Below are positions 1-9,444 of a DNA stretch of 64,000 nt, one piece after another (the first letter of the stretch is position 1; each line of letters begins with the position of its first letter). The stretch is from GCA-2718815 sp963578105 (lineage in GTDB: Bacteria > Planctomycetota > Planctomycetia > Pirellulales > Pirellulaceae). The translations under genes and the position numbers were made by a program. The notes under the pieces were generated by a model that searched no databases, was not told where the DNA came from, and was given only the letters and a program-made list of their open reading frames with translations. Location of the stretch: assembly GCA_963578105.1 (NCBI GenBank), contig CAUZBP010000001.1, positions 124,001-188,000 on the forward strand, in the 5' to 3' direction.

Positions 1-1527
1 ATCGTTCTGGCCATGTTGACACGACGTGTTGTCTTGTCGCTCTTGCTGGGAATTGTCATGGGTGCGCTGGTGATATCCAGCGGTCGTCTCGATCAAGCAA
101 CCGTGCTGGTTTTCGAGGGATTCCTTTGGCCTGCGTTCACCGATGACGGCCATCTACGTGTGTTTGCGTTTACTTCCCTCATGGGTGCCATGGTAGGCGT
201 TATGGCGCGTTCTGGAAACATGCAGGCAATTGTCCAAATGCTGGTACCGGTGGCCAGGACAAGGCGTCGGGGGCAGTGCGTGACGTGGCTGGCCGGGCTG
301 ATCATCTTTTTCGATGACTACGCTAACACTTTGCTCGTCGGCGCGACGTTCAGGCCGCTTGCCGAGCGGCTAAAAATCTCACGTGAGAAGCTTGCATACC
401 TGGTGGATTCTACGGCGGCCCCCGTCGCTGGGCTGGCCATTCTATCCACATGGGTTGCAGCTGAAATCGGCTACATCGAGTTGGGCCTGCAGGACCTGGA
501 ATTCGCAGAAAATCCGGGGGGTGGTTTCCGCATGTTGATTGCCTCGATCCCTTACCGGTTTTATGCCATCAATGCCTTGGCCTTTGTCTTGATCGTTGCC
601 GCCACAGGACGTGACTTCGGACCGATGTTGCAGGCCGAACTCCGTCGGTTACGAGCGCCGGACTCTGGGGCGTTGCAGGGAATAGAGGATGAACGGTTGA
701 AGACGAAGCGGCATGCGTGGTTGTTTGCTGTTTTGCCGATCGTGTTCTTATTTGTGGTGGTGCTGTTTGTGCTGTTTGCCACCGGGAGTCAGGCGGCGCA
801 GCAAGTGGCGCCCGGTTCCAGTTCTTGGTTTGAGAAGTTTGTTGGTGGAGATTCTTATATGGCGCTCATGTATGGGTCCTTGGTCGGTCTCATGACGGCA
901 ATGCTGTTGGCCAGGGGAGGTGCCGGATTGAGATGGCCGGTTGTTGTCAGGTCCGCAGCGAAGGGTGTCAGGCAAATGCTGCCGGCACTCGTTATTCTTT
1001 GGTTTGCGTGGGCGTTATCGCGAATGACAGGTGCAGAACATCTTGCAACAGGAGATTATTTAGGGGCCAGGATGGCTGAGAAAATAGCACCGAACTTGCT
1101 TCCCACCGTGGCGTTTTTGTTGGCTTCGGTGGCAGCTTTTGCCACGGGAACAAGCTGGGGCACAATGGCGCTCATGATACCACTTTCCCTTCAGACGGCG
1201 TACGAAATAATCCGCATCGACCAGGGAGGGGTTCTGGCAGACGACCCCATCTTGTTAGCTACTTTGGGAAGTGTCCTGGGCGGCGCAATTTTCGGAGATC
1301 ATTGTTCGCCTATTTCAGATACCACCGTGCTGGCTTCGCAGGCTTCTGGCTGCGATCACATCGCACACGTTAGAACTCAGATGCCTTACGCACTTCTGGT
1401 GGCGGCGATAGCAGTTCTGAGCGGAACCTTGCCAGTTGGTTATGGGGTGCCGGCCAGTCTGATGATTCCAGTGGGGCCATTGGTATTGTTGACTCTGTTG
1501 ACGATCTTCGGTTCTCGAACTGCCTGA
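1..1527 (+). CDS. NhaC-family Na+/H+ antiporter (5' end outside window)
   Basis: Multi-pass inner-membrane protein of the NhaC antiporter type, expected to exchange Na+ for H+. The reading frame is open through base 1: the codons before the first Met (position 13) read IVLA. The family has an AIVLA-type segment before its TRR-x3-S motif, so the true start lies left of the window. Visible features are about 10 hydrophobic segments, the FFDDYANTLLVG segment near residues 98-110 (acidic residues inside a membrane helix, typical of the family), the TSWGTMA motif and GDHCSPISDTT near the C-terminus. The last motif is a hallmark of NhaC-like proteins. Family assignment is firm; the ion is inferred from the family. 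Confidence 0.88.
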   Translation: MVLAMLTRRVVLSLLLGIVMGALVISSGRLDQATVLVFEGFLWPAFTDDGHLRVFAFTSLMGAMVGVMARSGNMQAIVQMLVPVARTRRRGQCVTWLAGLIIFFDDYANTLLVGATFRPLAERLKISREKLAYLVDSTAAPVAGLAILSTWVAAEIGYIELGLQDLEFAENPGGGFRMLIASIPYRFYAINALAFVLIVAATGRDFGPMLQAELRRLRAPDSGALQGIEDERLKTKRHAWLFAVLPIVFLFVVVLFVLFATGSQAAQQVAPGSSSWFEKFVGGDSYMALMYGSLVGLMTAMLLARGGAGLRWPVVVRSAAKGVRQMLPALVILWFAWALSRMTGAEHLATGDYLGARMAEKIAPNLLPTVAFLLASVAAFATGTSWGTMALMIPLSLQTAYEIIRIDQGGVLADDPILLATLGSVLGGAIFGDHCSPISDTTVLASQASGCDHIAHVRTQMPYALLVAAIAVLSGTLPVGYGVPASLMIPVGPLVLLTLLTIFGSRTA

Positions 1528-1733
1528 CAGATTGACAAGTTCGAACCTGCTGGAATCTCTAGATACGCAGTCGGTGTTCGGTGGATATCTACTGGCTGAA
1601 TCCAGGCAACATTTTTGGTGGAATGGAAGGCAAATAGCCGATAACTGGTGGCAGGATCAGGTTGTCTAAGGTCGTATCGGTATCCGACCGAAATCCAAGT
1701 GACCGGTCCAATACGTTACATTGCTAGTGCTGT

Positions 1734-1898
1734 ATGTGGTATCTGATGGCGGAGGGCGAAATCCCGGGAATTGAACACATGGTCTTGGACGACGATTTCA
1801 TGAAACTGGTAAAAACGTCGCGGGACCAAGTTGTCTTCTGGGCCATTGCCTCTAAAATTGAAGTTTTCTGTGGAAAGTGCCGTGAAAACTTTGCCTGA
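1734..1898 (+). CDS. Small protein, 54 residues, unknown function
   Basis: A short reading frame between the antiporter and the secreted protein. It begins at the first ATG after an in-frame TAG (1725); a second ATG at 1746 is an equally possible start (MAEGEIPGIEHM). The product is mixed hydrophobic and charged, reads like real protein (EIPGIEHMVLDDDF, then FWAIASKIEVF) and ends with a CGKCRENF motif whose Cys pair could bind metal. There is no clear ribosome-binding site. I do not recognise a family. Composition and the ordered codon pattern are the support; the call is tentative. Confidence 0.5.
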   Translation: MWYLMAEGEIPGIEHMVLDDDFMKLVKTSRDQVVFWAIASKIEVFCGKCRENFA

Positions 1899-1944
1899 TC
1901 CCGTGTTGGACTTCAGATGATGCTTTCCGGGAGGTCCGTTTCAA

Positions 1945-2553
1945 GTGAATGGAATGAGTATCAGTGGGGATGTCATGAAAAAGCCGATTTACATGCTGCT
2001 TGTGTCTACTTCATTCGCCATCACATTTCTGGGAACCAATCCTTTAACAGCACAAGCGCAGGCGATTTATTATGCCCCGGTTGTGCCTGCTTATGGACAC
2101 CAGGTCCCAGGGACTGGCTATGTTACTACTGCTCCGCCGACCTACGTGCAAGCTTCGGCCCCCGTTTATTTCCATTCTCAGACAGCCATCATCACGCGGT
2201 CGATGTCACCAAATTTCAACAGCAACTGTTGCACTCCAACGCCCGTCTACACGCAAACCCTGCAACCCGTGCCGGATCAAAGTCAGGTGTCTCAGCCTCA
2301 AGTGCTGCAGCCACAAACGACATCGTCACAGGAGACAATCGTAGCCGATCCCTATTACGGTAGTGGAACACCGGTCGAGTTTTCCGACTGTTGGCCGACG
2401 ATGGTTGCAGCTACCTCCGCGACCCGTTGTCCTCCCGTAGTCTGTGGGCAGAATCCGTCAAATCACTATATTGGGCGAGGTATTGTAGGTCAGATGAAAG
2501 TGTATGTTTCTGGCCAGTCCCTCCGAAACGCGTTACGCTTTATCACTCCTTAG
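1945..2553 (+). CDS. Secreted Pro/Gln/Thr-rich protein, unknown function
   Basis: Predicted exported protein. A GGGAGGT ribosome-binding site at 1929-1935 sits 9 bases before the GTG start at 1945. An ATG at 1975 (MKKPIYMLL) is the alternative start and gives a cleaner signal peptide ending near TAQA. The mature part is low complexity, rich in Tyr, Pro, Gln, Ser and Val (for example runs of SQPQ and LQPQT), with several Cys residues, and looks like an extracytoplasmic or wall-associated protein. No enzymatic motif is visible. The downstream glycosyltransferase gene begins within about 60 bases, so the two may be co-transcribed. Confidence 0.65.
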   Translation: MNGMSISGDVMKKPIYMLLVSTSFAITFLGTNPLTAQAQAIYYAPVVPAYGHQVPGTGYVTTAPPTYVQASAPVYFHSQTAIITRSMSPNFNSNCCTPTPVYTQTLQPVPDQSQVSQPQVLQPQTTSSQETIVADPYYGSGTPVEFSDCWPTMVAATSATRCPPVVCGQNPSNHYIGRGIVGQMKVYVSGQSLRNALRFITP

Positions 2554-2612
2554 TAGCCACAATTTGGCCGACAAGAAGAGAAAACGTCGCTATTCCCCCC
2601 CCCAATTTTCCT

Positions 2613-5045
2613 GTGCCAACCTCGCACCGCGATCAGTCATTGGCGACGGCAACAACCGGCGCGTCCCTGGCGCTATGGCCGGTAGCGTTGTATGTTGTTG
2701 TAGTCGTGGGTTATTTGTGGGTTTACTTTCTGCAGCCTTTGGGGAACCTTGAAGACTTGCCCCGTTGGAGCCTGTTCACCCGTTTGCTCTTACCGGAAGA
2801 AATTCTCTACCGCTGGTTGGACGGTGCGTCGGGATTCGGGGTGTTGTTCGAACGCCTGTTGGTCCTGACGGTCTGGAGCCTGTTTCTGAGCGTGGCCGGC
2901 GTGCTGGGGTATTGGTTACTGCGAGCCTGCCGCTGTACCGCGTTTTTTGACGCACTGGAGCTCTGGGTCCTGTCGATTGGTGTGGGCTTGAGTATCATTT
3001 CTCTGTTCACTCTGGGGATGGGCCTGTTGGGGTGGTTAACTCCGGTGGCGTTTCTTGTTCCGGCAGTTTTCGTGCTGTGTTTCCAAGCCGTCTGGATTTA
3101 CATGCAACGGAGGCAGGGTGGCTTCCAGTTGGATCAGAATTTCAAACAGAAGACGATTTTCTGGACGGATCGGGGTGCGCAGGAAACTGGCCCCACAGTG
3201 CGACAAGAATTGGAGGACCCGACGAAGATAGAACCGTGGCCTGGGAGCCGTTGGATTCTGTTCGCAGTACCCTTTGGAGTTCTCATTGTATTGGGTGCCT
3301 GCTTGCCCCCCGTCGATTTTGATGTGCGTGAGTACCATTTACAAGTTCCCAAAGAATGGTATCAGGCCGGCCACATCCATTTTTTACCTCATAATATTTA
3401 CGGGAACATGCCGTTGGGAGCTCAGTTGCTGGCGTTGGCGGCGATGGTTGTCATGCCCGGGGCGGACAGCTGGTGGTGGGGAGCGCTCGTGGGGAAAGTA
3501 CTCATCGCATCGTTTGCTCCCCTGGGAGCGATGTTACTTTACACCGCCGGGAGGCGATTTTGCGGGGCCGCGGTTGGTGTGTTGGCTGGCTTGCTTTATA
3601 TCTCGAACCCGTGGGTCGGAAATGTCTCGATGCATGGTCTGGTCGAGGCAGTCTGGGGTTTTTACTTCTTTGCAGCGTTTTATGTGCTGCTGCTATGGTG
3701 GTTGGCGATGGAGAGGCAATGTTCTTCAAGCTCAACAGGGCATCTCAAAGGTTTGTTGGTACTCGCAGGCCTGTTGGCCGGTGCAGCGGTGAGTTGCAAA
3801 TATCCAGCGGTTTTGTTTGTGGTTCTTCCATTGACAGGGATGATTTGGATTGCCAGCCGTTGGAGAAATTTAGGGTGGGGGCCTTCATGTTCTCAAGACG
3901 AAGCCAGCGGCGGTCGAACCTTCTGCTCCGGTGAGCAGGAAGGAGAGGATGGATGCCCTCCAGGTGACTTTACAGAAAATTTTGTGACGCGTGGAGAATC
4001 GTCCCAAAGCGAGGGCTTTCAATCCGACCGGGGACGGCCCGCTGTTGGAGACATGGGGTGTGAAGTGAGTAGCGGTCGAGTATTTCAGTGTGTGATGGTT
4101 TTTATTTTGGCCGTCGCTTGCAGCAGTGCACCTTGGTTCATCAAAAACTGGTGTCTCACTGGAAACCCGACGTATCCATTTCTGTACGACGTTTTTGGAG
4201 GTGCCAGCCGAAATTCGGAAAAGGACCAGCAATGGAAGCGGGCTCATGCCAGTCCGGGATACCGTTTCGAGCATCTCGTGGAATCTACGAGTCGGTTGTT
4301 GTGGGCAAGTAAGTGGCAAAGTCCCATACTGATTCCCCTATTTGTCGTGGGGTTGTTTTCAGGAAAATACCGCCGATTGATCTCAATTTGTGTGGCGCTG
4401 ATTTTGTTTTATCTGGCCGTCTGGTGGCTTTTTACTCACCGCCTGGACCGTTTCTTAGTACCGGTGCTACCGGTGTTGACATTAATCGCAGCCTTGGCGG
4501 GAACCCGGACTCGATTTCGACCGTGGAGAATCGTGACGAAGGGCATCTTGTGTTTGGGGATTCTCGTGAATTTTCTCTGTTTCTCATACGTAGTCGCTGA
4601 CACCCGATTTTTGGTATCGGTTACCGCATTGAGGGATGACCCCGAGAGTGTTTCCCTCGCCCATCGATATTTCAACTCAACGCATTTTGCAGGAAACAAG
4701 GTGCTCCTGGTGGGAGATGCAGAACCATTCAATCTGCGAATTCCAGTATTGTATAACACCTGCTTCGACGATTGCTTATTTGAAAACATGATGCGAGACC
4801 GGAATGTCGCACAAAGGAGACAGGCCTTGGCCAGAAAACAGATTTCACACGTCTGCGTTCACTGGCCGGAAATCTTTCGCTACCGAGCAACCTATGGATA
4901 TAGCGACTATGTCCAGCCAGTAGTATTTGAGGAACTTATCCAGCAAGGAATTCTGGAAATAGACGAAGCGTGGCTGGAGTTCTTGGGACGTGAAGAGGCC
5001 AAAGGTTCAGCGCAGACCGTTTATCGCGTTACGCGCGGTGATTGA
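2613..5045 (+). CDS. GT-C type integral membrane glycosyltransferase-like protein
   Basis: Large polytopic membrane protein with roughly a dozen hydrophobic helices. After the first helices it has a loop with FDVREYHLQVPKEW, followed by HNIYGNMPLGAQ. An acidic residue in the first large extracytoplasmic loop followed by a YH pair resembles the catalytic loop of lipid-phosphate-sugar dependent GT-C enzymes (ArnT/PMT-like). A charged insertion lies near positions 3890-4070. The frame is open upstream to 2391 inside the previous gene, but no Met occurs there. I place the start at GTG 2613; TTG 2640 is an alternative and neither has a good ribosome-binding site. Substrate unknown. Confidence 0.7.
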   Translation: MPTSHRDQSLATATTGASLALWPVALYVVVVVGYLWVYFLQPLGNLEDLPRWSLFTRLLLPEEILYRWLDGASGFGVLFERLLVLTVWSLFLSVAGVLGYWLLRACRCTAFFDALELWVLSIGVGLSIISLFTLGMGLLGWLTPVAFLVPAVFVLCFQAVWIYMQRRQGGFQLDQNFKQKTIFWTDRGAQETGPTVRQELEDPTKIEPWPGSRWILFAVPFGVLIVLGACLPPVDFDVREYHLQVPKEWYQAGHIHFLPHNIYGNMPLGAQLLALAAMVVMPGADSWWWGALVGKVLIASFAPLGAMLLYTAGRRFCGAAVGVLAGLLYISNPWVGNVSMHGLVEAVWGFYFFAAFYVLLLWWLAMERQCSSSSTGHLKGLLVLAGLLAGAAVSCKYPAVLFVVLPLTGMIWIASRWRNLGWGPSCSQDEASGGRTFCSGEQEGEDGCPPGDFTENFVTRGESSQSEGFQSDRGRPAVGDMGCEVSSGRVFQCVMVFILAVACSSAPWFIKNWCLTGNPTYPFLYDVFGGASRNSEKDQQWKRAHASPGYRFEHLVESTSRLLWASKWQSPILIPLFVVGLFSGKYRRLISICVALILFYLAVWWLFTHRLDRFLVPVLPVLTLIAALAGTRTRFRPWRIVTKGILCLGILVNFLCFSYVVADTRFLVSVTALRDDPESVSLAHRYFNSTHFAGNKVLLVGDAEPFNLRIPVLYNTCFDDCLFENMMRDRNVAQRRQALARKQISHVCVHWPEIFRYRATYGYSDYVQPVVFEELIQQGILEIDEAWLEFLGREEAKGSAQTVYRVTRGD

Positions 5046-5068
5046 CGTCCATCCCGAGACGACGGCAC

Positions 5069-5248
5069 TTAAGAAGACCCCGGAAATTTCTGGTGGGATG
5101 GGAGCGATTCGACGGTGGTGAACGCGTCGTGCACCTCCAGATCCTCGTAAGCTTCTTCTTCAAAATCTTCGTCGAATTCCTCGTCAAAATCGGTAATGTC
5201 GAGTTCAGCTTCTCCACTCAATGTCGGATCATGTGGGTCTTCGTACAT
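5069..5248 (-). CDS. Very acidic small protein, 59 residues
   Basis: Short leftward frame convergent with the glycosyltransferase gene. The start ATG (5248) is preceded by AGGA with 8-base spacing, a good ribosome-binding site. The product begins MYEDPHDPTLSGEAELD and is dominated by Asp and Glu in its middle (DFDEEFDEDFEEEAYEDLE), followed by a short neutral tail. The strong acidic bias, correct spacing and clean stop support a real gene. Function is unknown; such proteins can be nucleic-acid mimics or chaperone-like, but nothing here decides. Confidence 0.6.
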   Translation of the reverse strand: MYEDPHDPTLSGEAELDITDFDEEFDEDFEEEAYEDLEVHDAFTTVESLPSHQKFPGSS

Positions 5249-6004
5249 ACAAACTTTCCTGTCGTGATGCCTGGTAAGAGTGTTGTTTTCTTAAAAAGTC
5301 TCGAGTGACGGTTGCTGAAACTCGAATTCGTTACTTCAGATCAACAATAGAGATAAAACAGGATCCGGCCACTCCTATTTGAGACAAGCAGAAGCTCACT
5401 CTGTGTGCCGAATTGAAGTACTCCGAAACCACAAGTTTCAGGGGTCCTTGCAAAACGGTTCCTGGGAATCCGCCGCTTGTCATTACATCGTAACGAATGC
5501 CCCCAACATCATATCATTTTTTCGCAACAAGTCAATTACCGCCAATCAAGTTGAAGTGCCCCCCGAGAAGACCGCCATGGACGAGGACGGGCTTCCAGCG
5601 TTGATCGAACAAAGGGATGACATCATTCGAGGTTTCCGTTTTGTGCAACAAGGACCAGATGTCGTCGGGGCATGTTGCGCAATTCCTCGTTGGCTGGTTC
5701 CACTCCATTTTGAAATCGGGGTTTTTCCGGCTTTACCTGGTGTGCTTTAAAGGCGAAGTCGACTCAAGGGACTGTATATCTCTTGCTTCGTGTTTTACTG
5801 AGCGTTTTGCGCGCGAGGTCTTGGTGGTGCGTTTTCAAGAATCACGGGGAATTGCAGCAAACATATGCCGGCAAAAGTCATCCAATGTTGCCTGCTACAT
5901 CCGGCCTTGTAATAAGCCATGGTATGACATAGCTTTAGCTCTACTGTGCATCCCCCGTGCGGATTGTTAAGGATGATTCGGGATGCCTGCTGGAGCCAAA
6001 TGGA
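5249..6004. other. Intergenic stretch, no confident gene
   Basis: About 750 bases between the acidic small protein and the hopanoid cyclase. Two overlapping rightward frames exist (5379-5750 from TTG; 5617-5970). Neither has a ribosome-binding site, recognisable motif or convincing composition. The promoter for shc probably lies at the right end. Confidence 0.5.
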
Positions 6005-8098
6005 ATGAAATCCTCCCAGCAAGATCGTCTTGGTGTGGGCCTGGACACGGTCCGTGGCGCAGGTGCGTCGCAATCGCCCCTCTCTTCTACGAGTCGGTTG
6101 GAATCGTCGGCTCGCAGCAGCATCTTCAATGCGTGTCATCGGCTGTTGACCGAACAGCATCGTGATGGTTACTGGTGTGGAGAACTGCAGGGCGATTCCA
6201 TGCTTACCAGCGAATACATTCTACTGATGGCGTTTTTGGAACGTGAGAAAACGGAAGCTGCTAAAAAAGCAGCCTGTTATCTTTTGCAAGAGCAGAATGC
6301 CGATGGTGGCTGGAGCGCCTATCCAGGGGGTGGGGTCGATGTCAATGTCAGTGTCAAAGCTTACTTTGCCTTGAAGCTAACCGGTCACGCAGAGCAAGCT
6401 GAATATATGCTGCGTGCCCGGAGAGCAATTCTCGAAGCGGGCGGTGCCGACTGTGTGAATAGTTTCACGCGATACTATTTGGCTATGTTGGGACAGATCA
6501 ATTATGCGCAGTGTCCGGCCATCGCACCCGAAGTCATGCTCTTGCCCAATTGGTTCCCGATTAACATTTATCGAGTCAGTGCTTGGTCGCGTACGATCCT
6601 GGTGCCGCTTTCGATCGTATGGTCCAAGCGACCGACCCGCCAAGTTGATCCCGAGTGCGGTATGAGTGAACTGTTTTGTCAAAATACAAAAAATTGGCAA
6701 CCGGCTCGCTACGTTGACCTGGGGAGTTCCTCGCACCCACTGGGTTGGGAAAGCTTGTTCCGTTGGATGGATCAAGGAGTAAAATGGTTCGAACGTCACA
6801 ATTGTACGCCTTGGCGTCGTCGGGCAGTTCATGTTGCCCAAGAGTGGATGATCAAAAGGTTCGTTGCGAGTGACGGATTGGGTGCCATTTTCCCCTCGAT
6901 TGTTTGGAGTATCGTAGCTCTCAAGAGTCTGGGCTACGAGGACCAAAGTCTTGAACTTCGTTATTGCAATGAACAACTCCAAGGTTTGATCATCGAAGGA
7001 AAGGACACGATCCGCCTACAGCCTTGTAAGTCACCTGTCTGGGATACGGCGATAAGTCTAAGGGCGCTGGCCAAGACCGGCATTAAATCAAGTCAGGTAG
7101 CCGTGCGTCGGGCTGTCTCTTGGTTACTCAGTAAGGAAGTCACAAGGCGCGGCGATTGGGCGGAAACAGTCGATGCCGAACTGGGTGGATGGTTCTTTGA
7201 ACACCACAACGATTTCTATCCCGACACAGATGACACAGCAATGGTAACGATGGCGTTGGCCGAGCAGTTTGCCGACAGTCGTTGGGATGACTCGAACGCA
7301 CCATCCGGCGTTTCGTTTATTGCCGCCGAGCGGGCGACGGACCTTGCGGATGCCAAGGAGCAGACAAAGCTGTTGGAAGAGGCGGCGGTTGCCTGTGACC
7401 GGGGTCGTCGTTGGATTCTGGCAATGCAGAACAAGGATGGGGGTTGGGGTGCCTTTGACAGGAACAACAACGCAGGGTTTTTATGCCATGTTCCCTTCGC
7501 AGATCACAACGCCATGATCGATCCCAGTACGCCTGATCTAACGGGTCGGGTACTCGAAATGTTGGGTAAACTGGGAGCCCGTGTGGGACATCCGGCCGTG
7601 GACAGGGCCATTTCCTATCTCAGAATGGCTCAATCACCTGATGGAAGTTGGTACGGGCGTTGGGGTGTGAACTACATCTATGGCACCTGGCAAGCGCTGG
7701 TCGGATTGAGGGCCGTGGGAATCACTGTGGACGATCAGGCAATGGTGACCGGTAGCCGCTGGCTCCTCTCTTGTCAGCAGAAGTCAGGAGGTTGGGGGGA
7801 ATCCCCTGAAAGTTATGCCAATCTGGCTACCAAAGGTCAGGGGCAAGTCACGGCTTCGCAAACTGCCTGGGCCCTGATGGGACTGGTCGCCGCCGGTTTT
7901 GCACGGGATTCATCAGTGATACGGGGCATTCAGTACTTGTTGGAGACGCAGTCGAAAGATGGAATGTGGCAGGAAACCAACTTTACAGGTACTGGTTTCC
8001 CCCGGGTGTTCTATTTGCGCTACCACATGTATCCCCTGTATTTCCCGAGTTTGGCCATTGCCAATTGGTTGGAGTCCAAAGAGCCGCCCGAAGGATAG
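6005..8098 (+). CDS. shc: Squalene-hopene cyclase
   Basis: Cyclises squalene to hopene/hopanol at the membrane, the central step of hopanoid synthesis. The catalytic acid motif DTDDTA is at about residues 407-412. QW-type repeats are visible along the protein (QNADGGWSAY near the N-terminus, QNKDGGWGAFD, QSPDGSWYGRWG, QQKSGGWGES, QSKDGMWQE), giving the double alpha-barrel of the family. Length (697 residues) is normal. I chose ATG 6005 because GGAG lies 10 bases upstream; GTG 5957 is possible but lacks a ribosome-binding site. hpnH and hpnG follow on the same strand and the squalene-forming genes lie convergently downstream. Confidence 0.96.
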   Translation: MKSSQQDRLGVGLDTVRGAGASQSPLSSTSRLESSARSSIFNACHRLLTEQHRDGYWCGELQGDSMLTSEYILLMAFLEREKTEAAKKAACYLLQEQNADGGWSAYPGGGVDVNVSVKAYFALKLTGHAEQAEYMLRARRAILEAGGADCVNSFTRYYLAMLGQINYAQCPAIAPEVMLLPNWFPINIYRVSAWSRTILVPLSIVWSKRPTRQVDPECGMSELFCQNTKNWQPARYVDLGSSSHPLGWESLFRWMDQGVKWFERHNCTPWRRRAVHVAQEWMIKRFVASDGLGAIFPSIVWSIVALKSLGYEDQSLELRYCNEQLQGLIIEGKDTIRLQPCKSPVWDTAISLRALAKTGIKSSQVAVRRAVSWLLSKEVTRRGDWAETVDAELGGWFFEHHNDFYPDTDDTAMVTMALAEQFADSRWDDSNAPSGVSFIAAERATDLADAKEQTKLLEEAAVACDRGRRWILAMQNKDGGWGAFDRNNNAGFLCHVPFADHNAMIDPSTPDLTGRVLEMLGKLGARVGHPAVDRAISYLRMAQSPDGSWYGRWGVNYIYGTWQALVGLRAVGITVDDQAMVTGSRWLLSCQQKSGGWGESPESYANLATKGQGQVTASQTAWALMGLVAAGFARDSSVIRGIQYLLETQSKDGMWQETNFTGTGFPRVFYLRYHMYPLYFPSLAIANWLESKEPPEG

Positions 8099-8216
8099 CG
8101 GGGTAGGACGCCCGGGTCATTGCATGGTGAAGTACATTGCCCTTATTCGAAAACCCAGAGGTTGTTGAATTCGGTGTGGGTCGACCGGGCATGTTGAAAT
8201 TTGATGCGGCCTTGTT

Positions 8217-9371
8217 GTGAACGAGATCGGTTCCCCAATTATTCTTCATCCTCTCATTGACGGAGTGGTCCTGTTGTCTGTACCTGTGTCACAAATGTGG
8301 AGAGTGGCCACCTACGTGCTGGCCAAGCGTTTGCAAGGTCGGAAGCGTTACCCGCTAGTCCTTATGCTCGAACCTCTCTTCCGCTGTAATCTAGCATGTG
8401 CGGGTTGCGGAAAGATTCAACATCCGGCTGATACGCTGGCGCGTCATCTGTCTCCGGATCAATGTTTTCGAGCGGCCCGGGAGTGTGGCGCACCAATCAT
8501 TTCGATCCCTGGTGGGGAGCCCCTGCTGCATCCACAGATTGACCAGATCGTGGCGGGTTTGATCGAGCAAAAAAAATATGTCTATCTCTGCACCAATGCT
8601 TTGAAACTTGAAGAGTCGCTTGTGAAGTTCGCCCCTTCCAAATACTTGTCTTTTTCTGTGCACATGGATGGACCAGAAAAAGTCCATGATCGTCTTGTTT
8701 GTCGAGAAGGGGTTTATAGGGTGGCAATTCGGGCGATACGATCGGCGATCTCGGCAGGGTTTCGTGTCACAACCAATACCACTTTGTTTGACGGAGTTGA
8801 CCCGCAAGACATACGCAGTTTCTTTGACGAAATGATGGAGTTGGGGGTCGAAGGAATGATGATATCCCCCGGTTATGGTTATGAGAAAGCTCCGCTTCAG
8901 GATCACTTCTTACGACGTCAACAGACGAAGGAACTTTTTCAAAGAGTGTTAGTCAATCGCCCGCGTAGGTGGAAGTTCAATCAGACTCCGTTATTTCTTG
9001 AATACCTCCAGGGCCGCTGGGAGCTGGAATGCACGCCCTGGGGGAACCCGACTTACAACCTGTTTGGGTGGCAAAAACCATGCTATCTGGTTGACGACGG
9101 TTACTGCGACACTTACCAGGAGCTACTGGACTCCACCAATTGGGATCTTTACGGCCATCAAAGTGAAAACCTGAGTTGTCGAGATTGTATGGTTCACTCA
9201 GGCCATGAGCCGACCGCTGTGATGAGCACGTTTGGTTCTTTGAACGGGTTGTTGACGACCGCAAAAATGACCTTGTTCCCGCAGGGGAGGGTTTCATCAA
9301 CAGAAGACGACAACCAATTGCCGCCCCGGAACCCGAAAAATGATCTGGTGCAACTGACGGTTCTGCCGTAA
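8217..9371 (+). CDS. hpnH: Adenosylhopane-forming radical SAM enzyme HpnH
   Basis: Radical S-adenosylmethionine protein that joins the adenosyl group to hopene (diploptene) to make adenosylhopane, the first step of C35 hopanoid side-chain building. The [4Fe-4S]-binding CX3CX2C motif is at about Cys57, Cys61 and Cys64 (FRCNLACAGC), followed by a GGEPLL SAM-binding motif. A C-terminal Cys set (SCRDCMVHSGHEP) is also typical of HpnH. The start is GTG 8217, 118 bases after shc. Family proteins usually begin closer to the VPVSQMWRV segment, so an internal start near 8277 is possible. Confidence 0.93.
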   Translation: MNEIGSPIILHPLIDGVVLLSVPVSQMWRVATYVLAKRLQGRKRYPLVLMLEPLFRCNLACAGCGKIQHPADTLARHLSPDQCFRAARECGAPIISIPGGEPLLHPQIDQIVAGLIEQKKYVYLCTNALKLEESLVKFAPSKYLSFSVHMDGPEKVHDRLVCREGVYRVAIRAIRSAISAGFRVTTNTTLFDGVDPQDIRSFFDEMMELGVEGMMISPGYGYEKAPLQDHFLRRQQTKELFQRVLVNRPRRWKFNQTPLFLEYLQGRWELECTPWGNPTYNLFGWQKPCYLVDDGYCDTYQELLDSTNWDLYGHQSENLSCRDCMVHSGHEPTAVMSTFGSLNGLLTTAKMTLFPQGRVSSTEDDNQLPPRNPKNDLVQLTVLP

Positions 9372-9444
9372 TTCAAGATCTGCTGCCGAGCACCCATCGG
9401 GTAAATGTGTTAACTTGTTGGTGGTTTGCATCGTCTGGTAGCCA

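Noticed and set aside
5379..5970. Overlapping rightward ORFs upstream of shc
   Set aside because: TTG or weak ATG starts, no motif, mutually overlapping; could not be supported.
6377..6982. 201-codon leftward ORF inside shc
   Set aside because: Antisense to conserved cyclase motifs.
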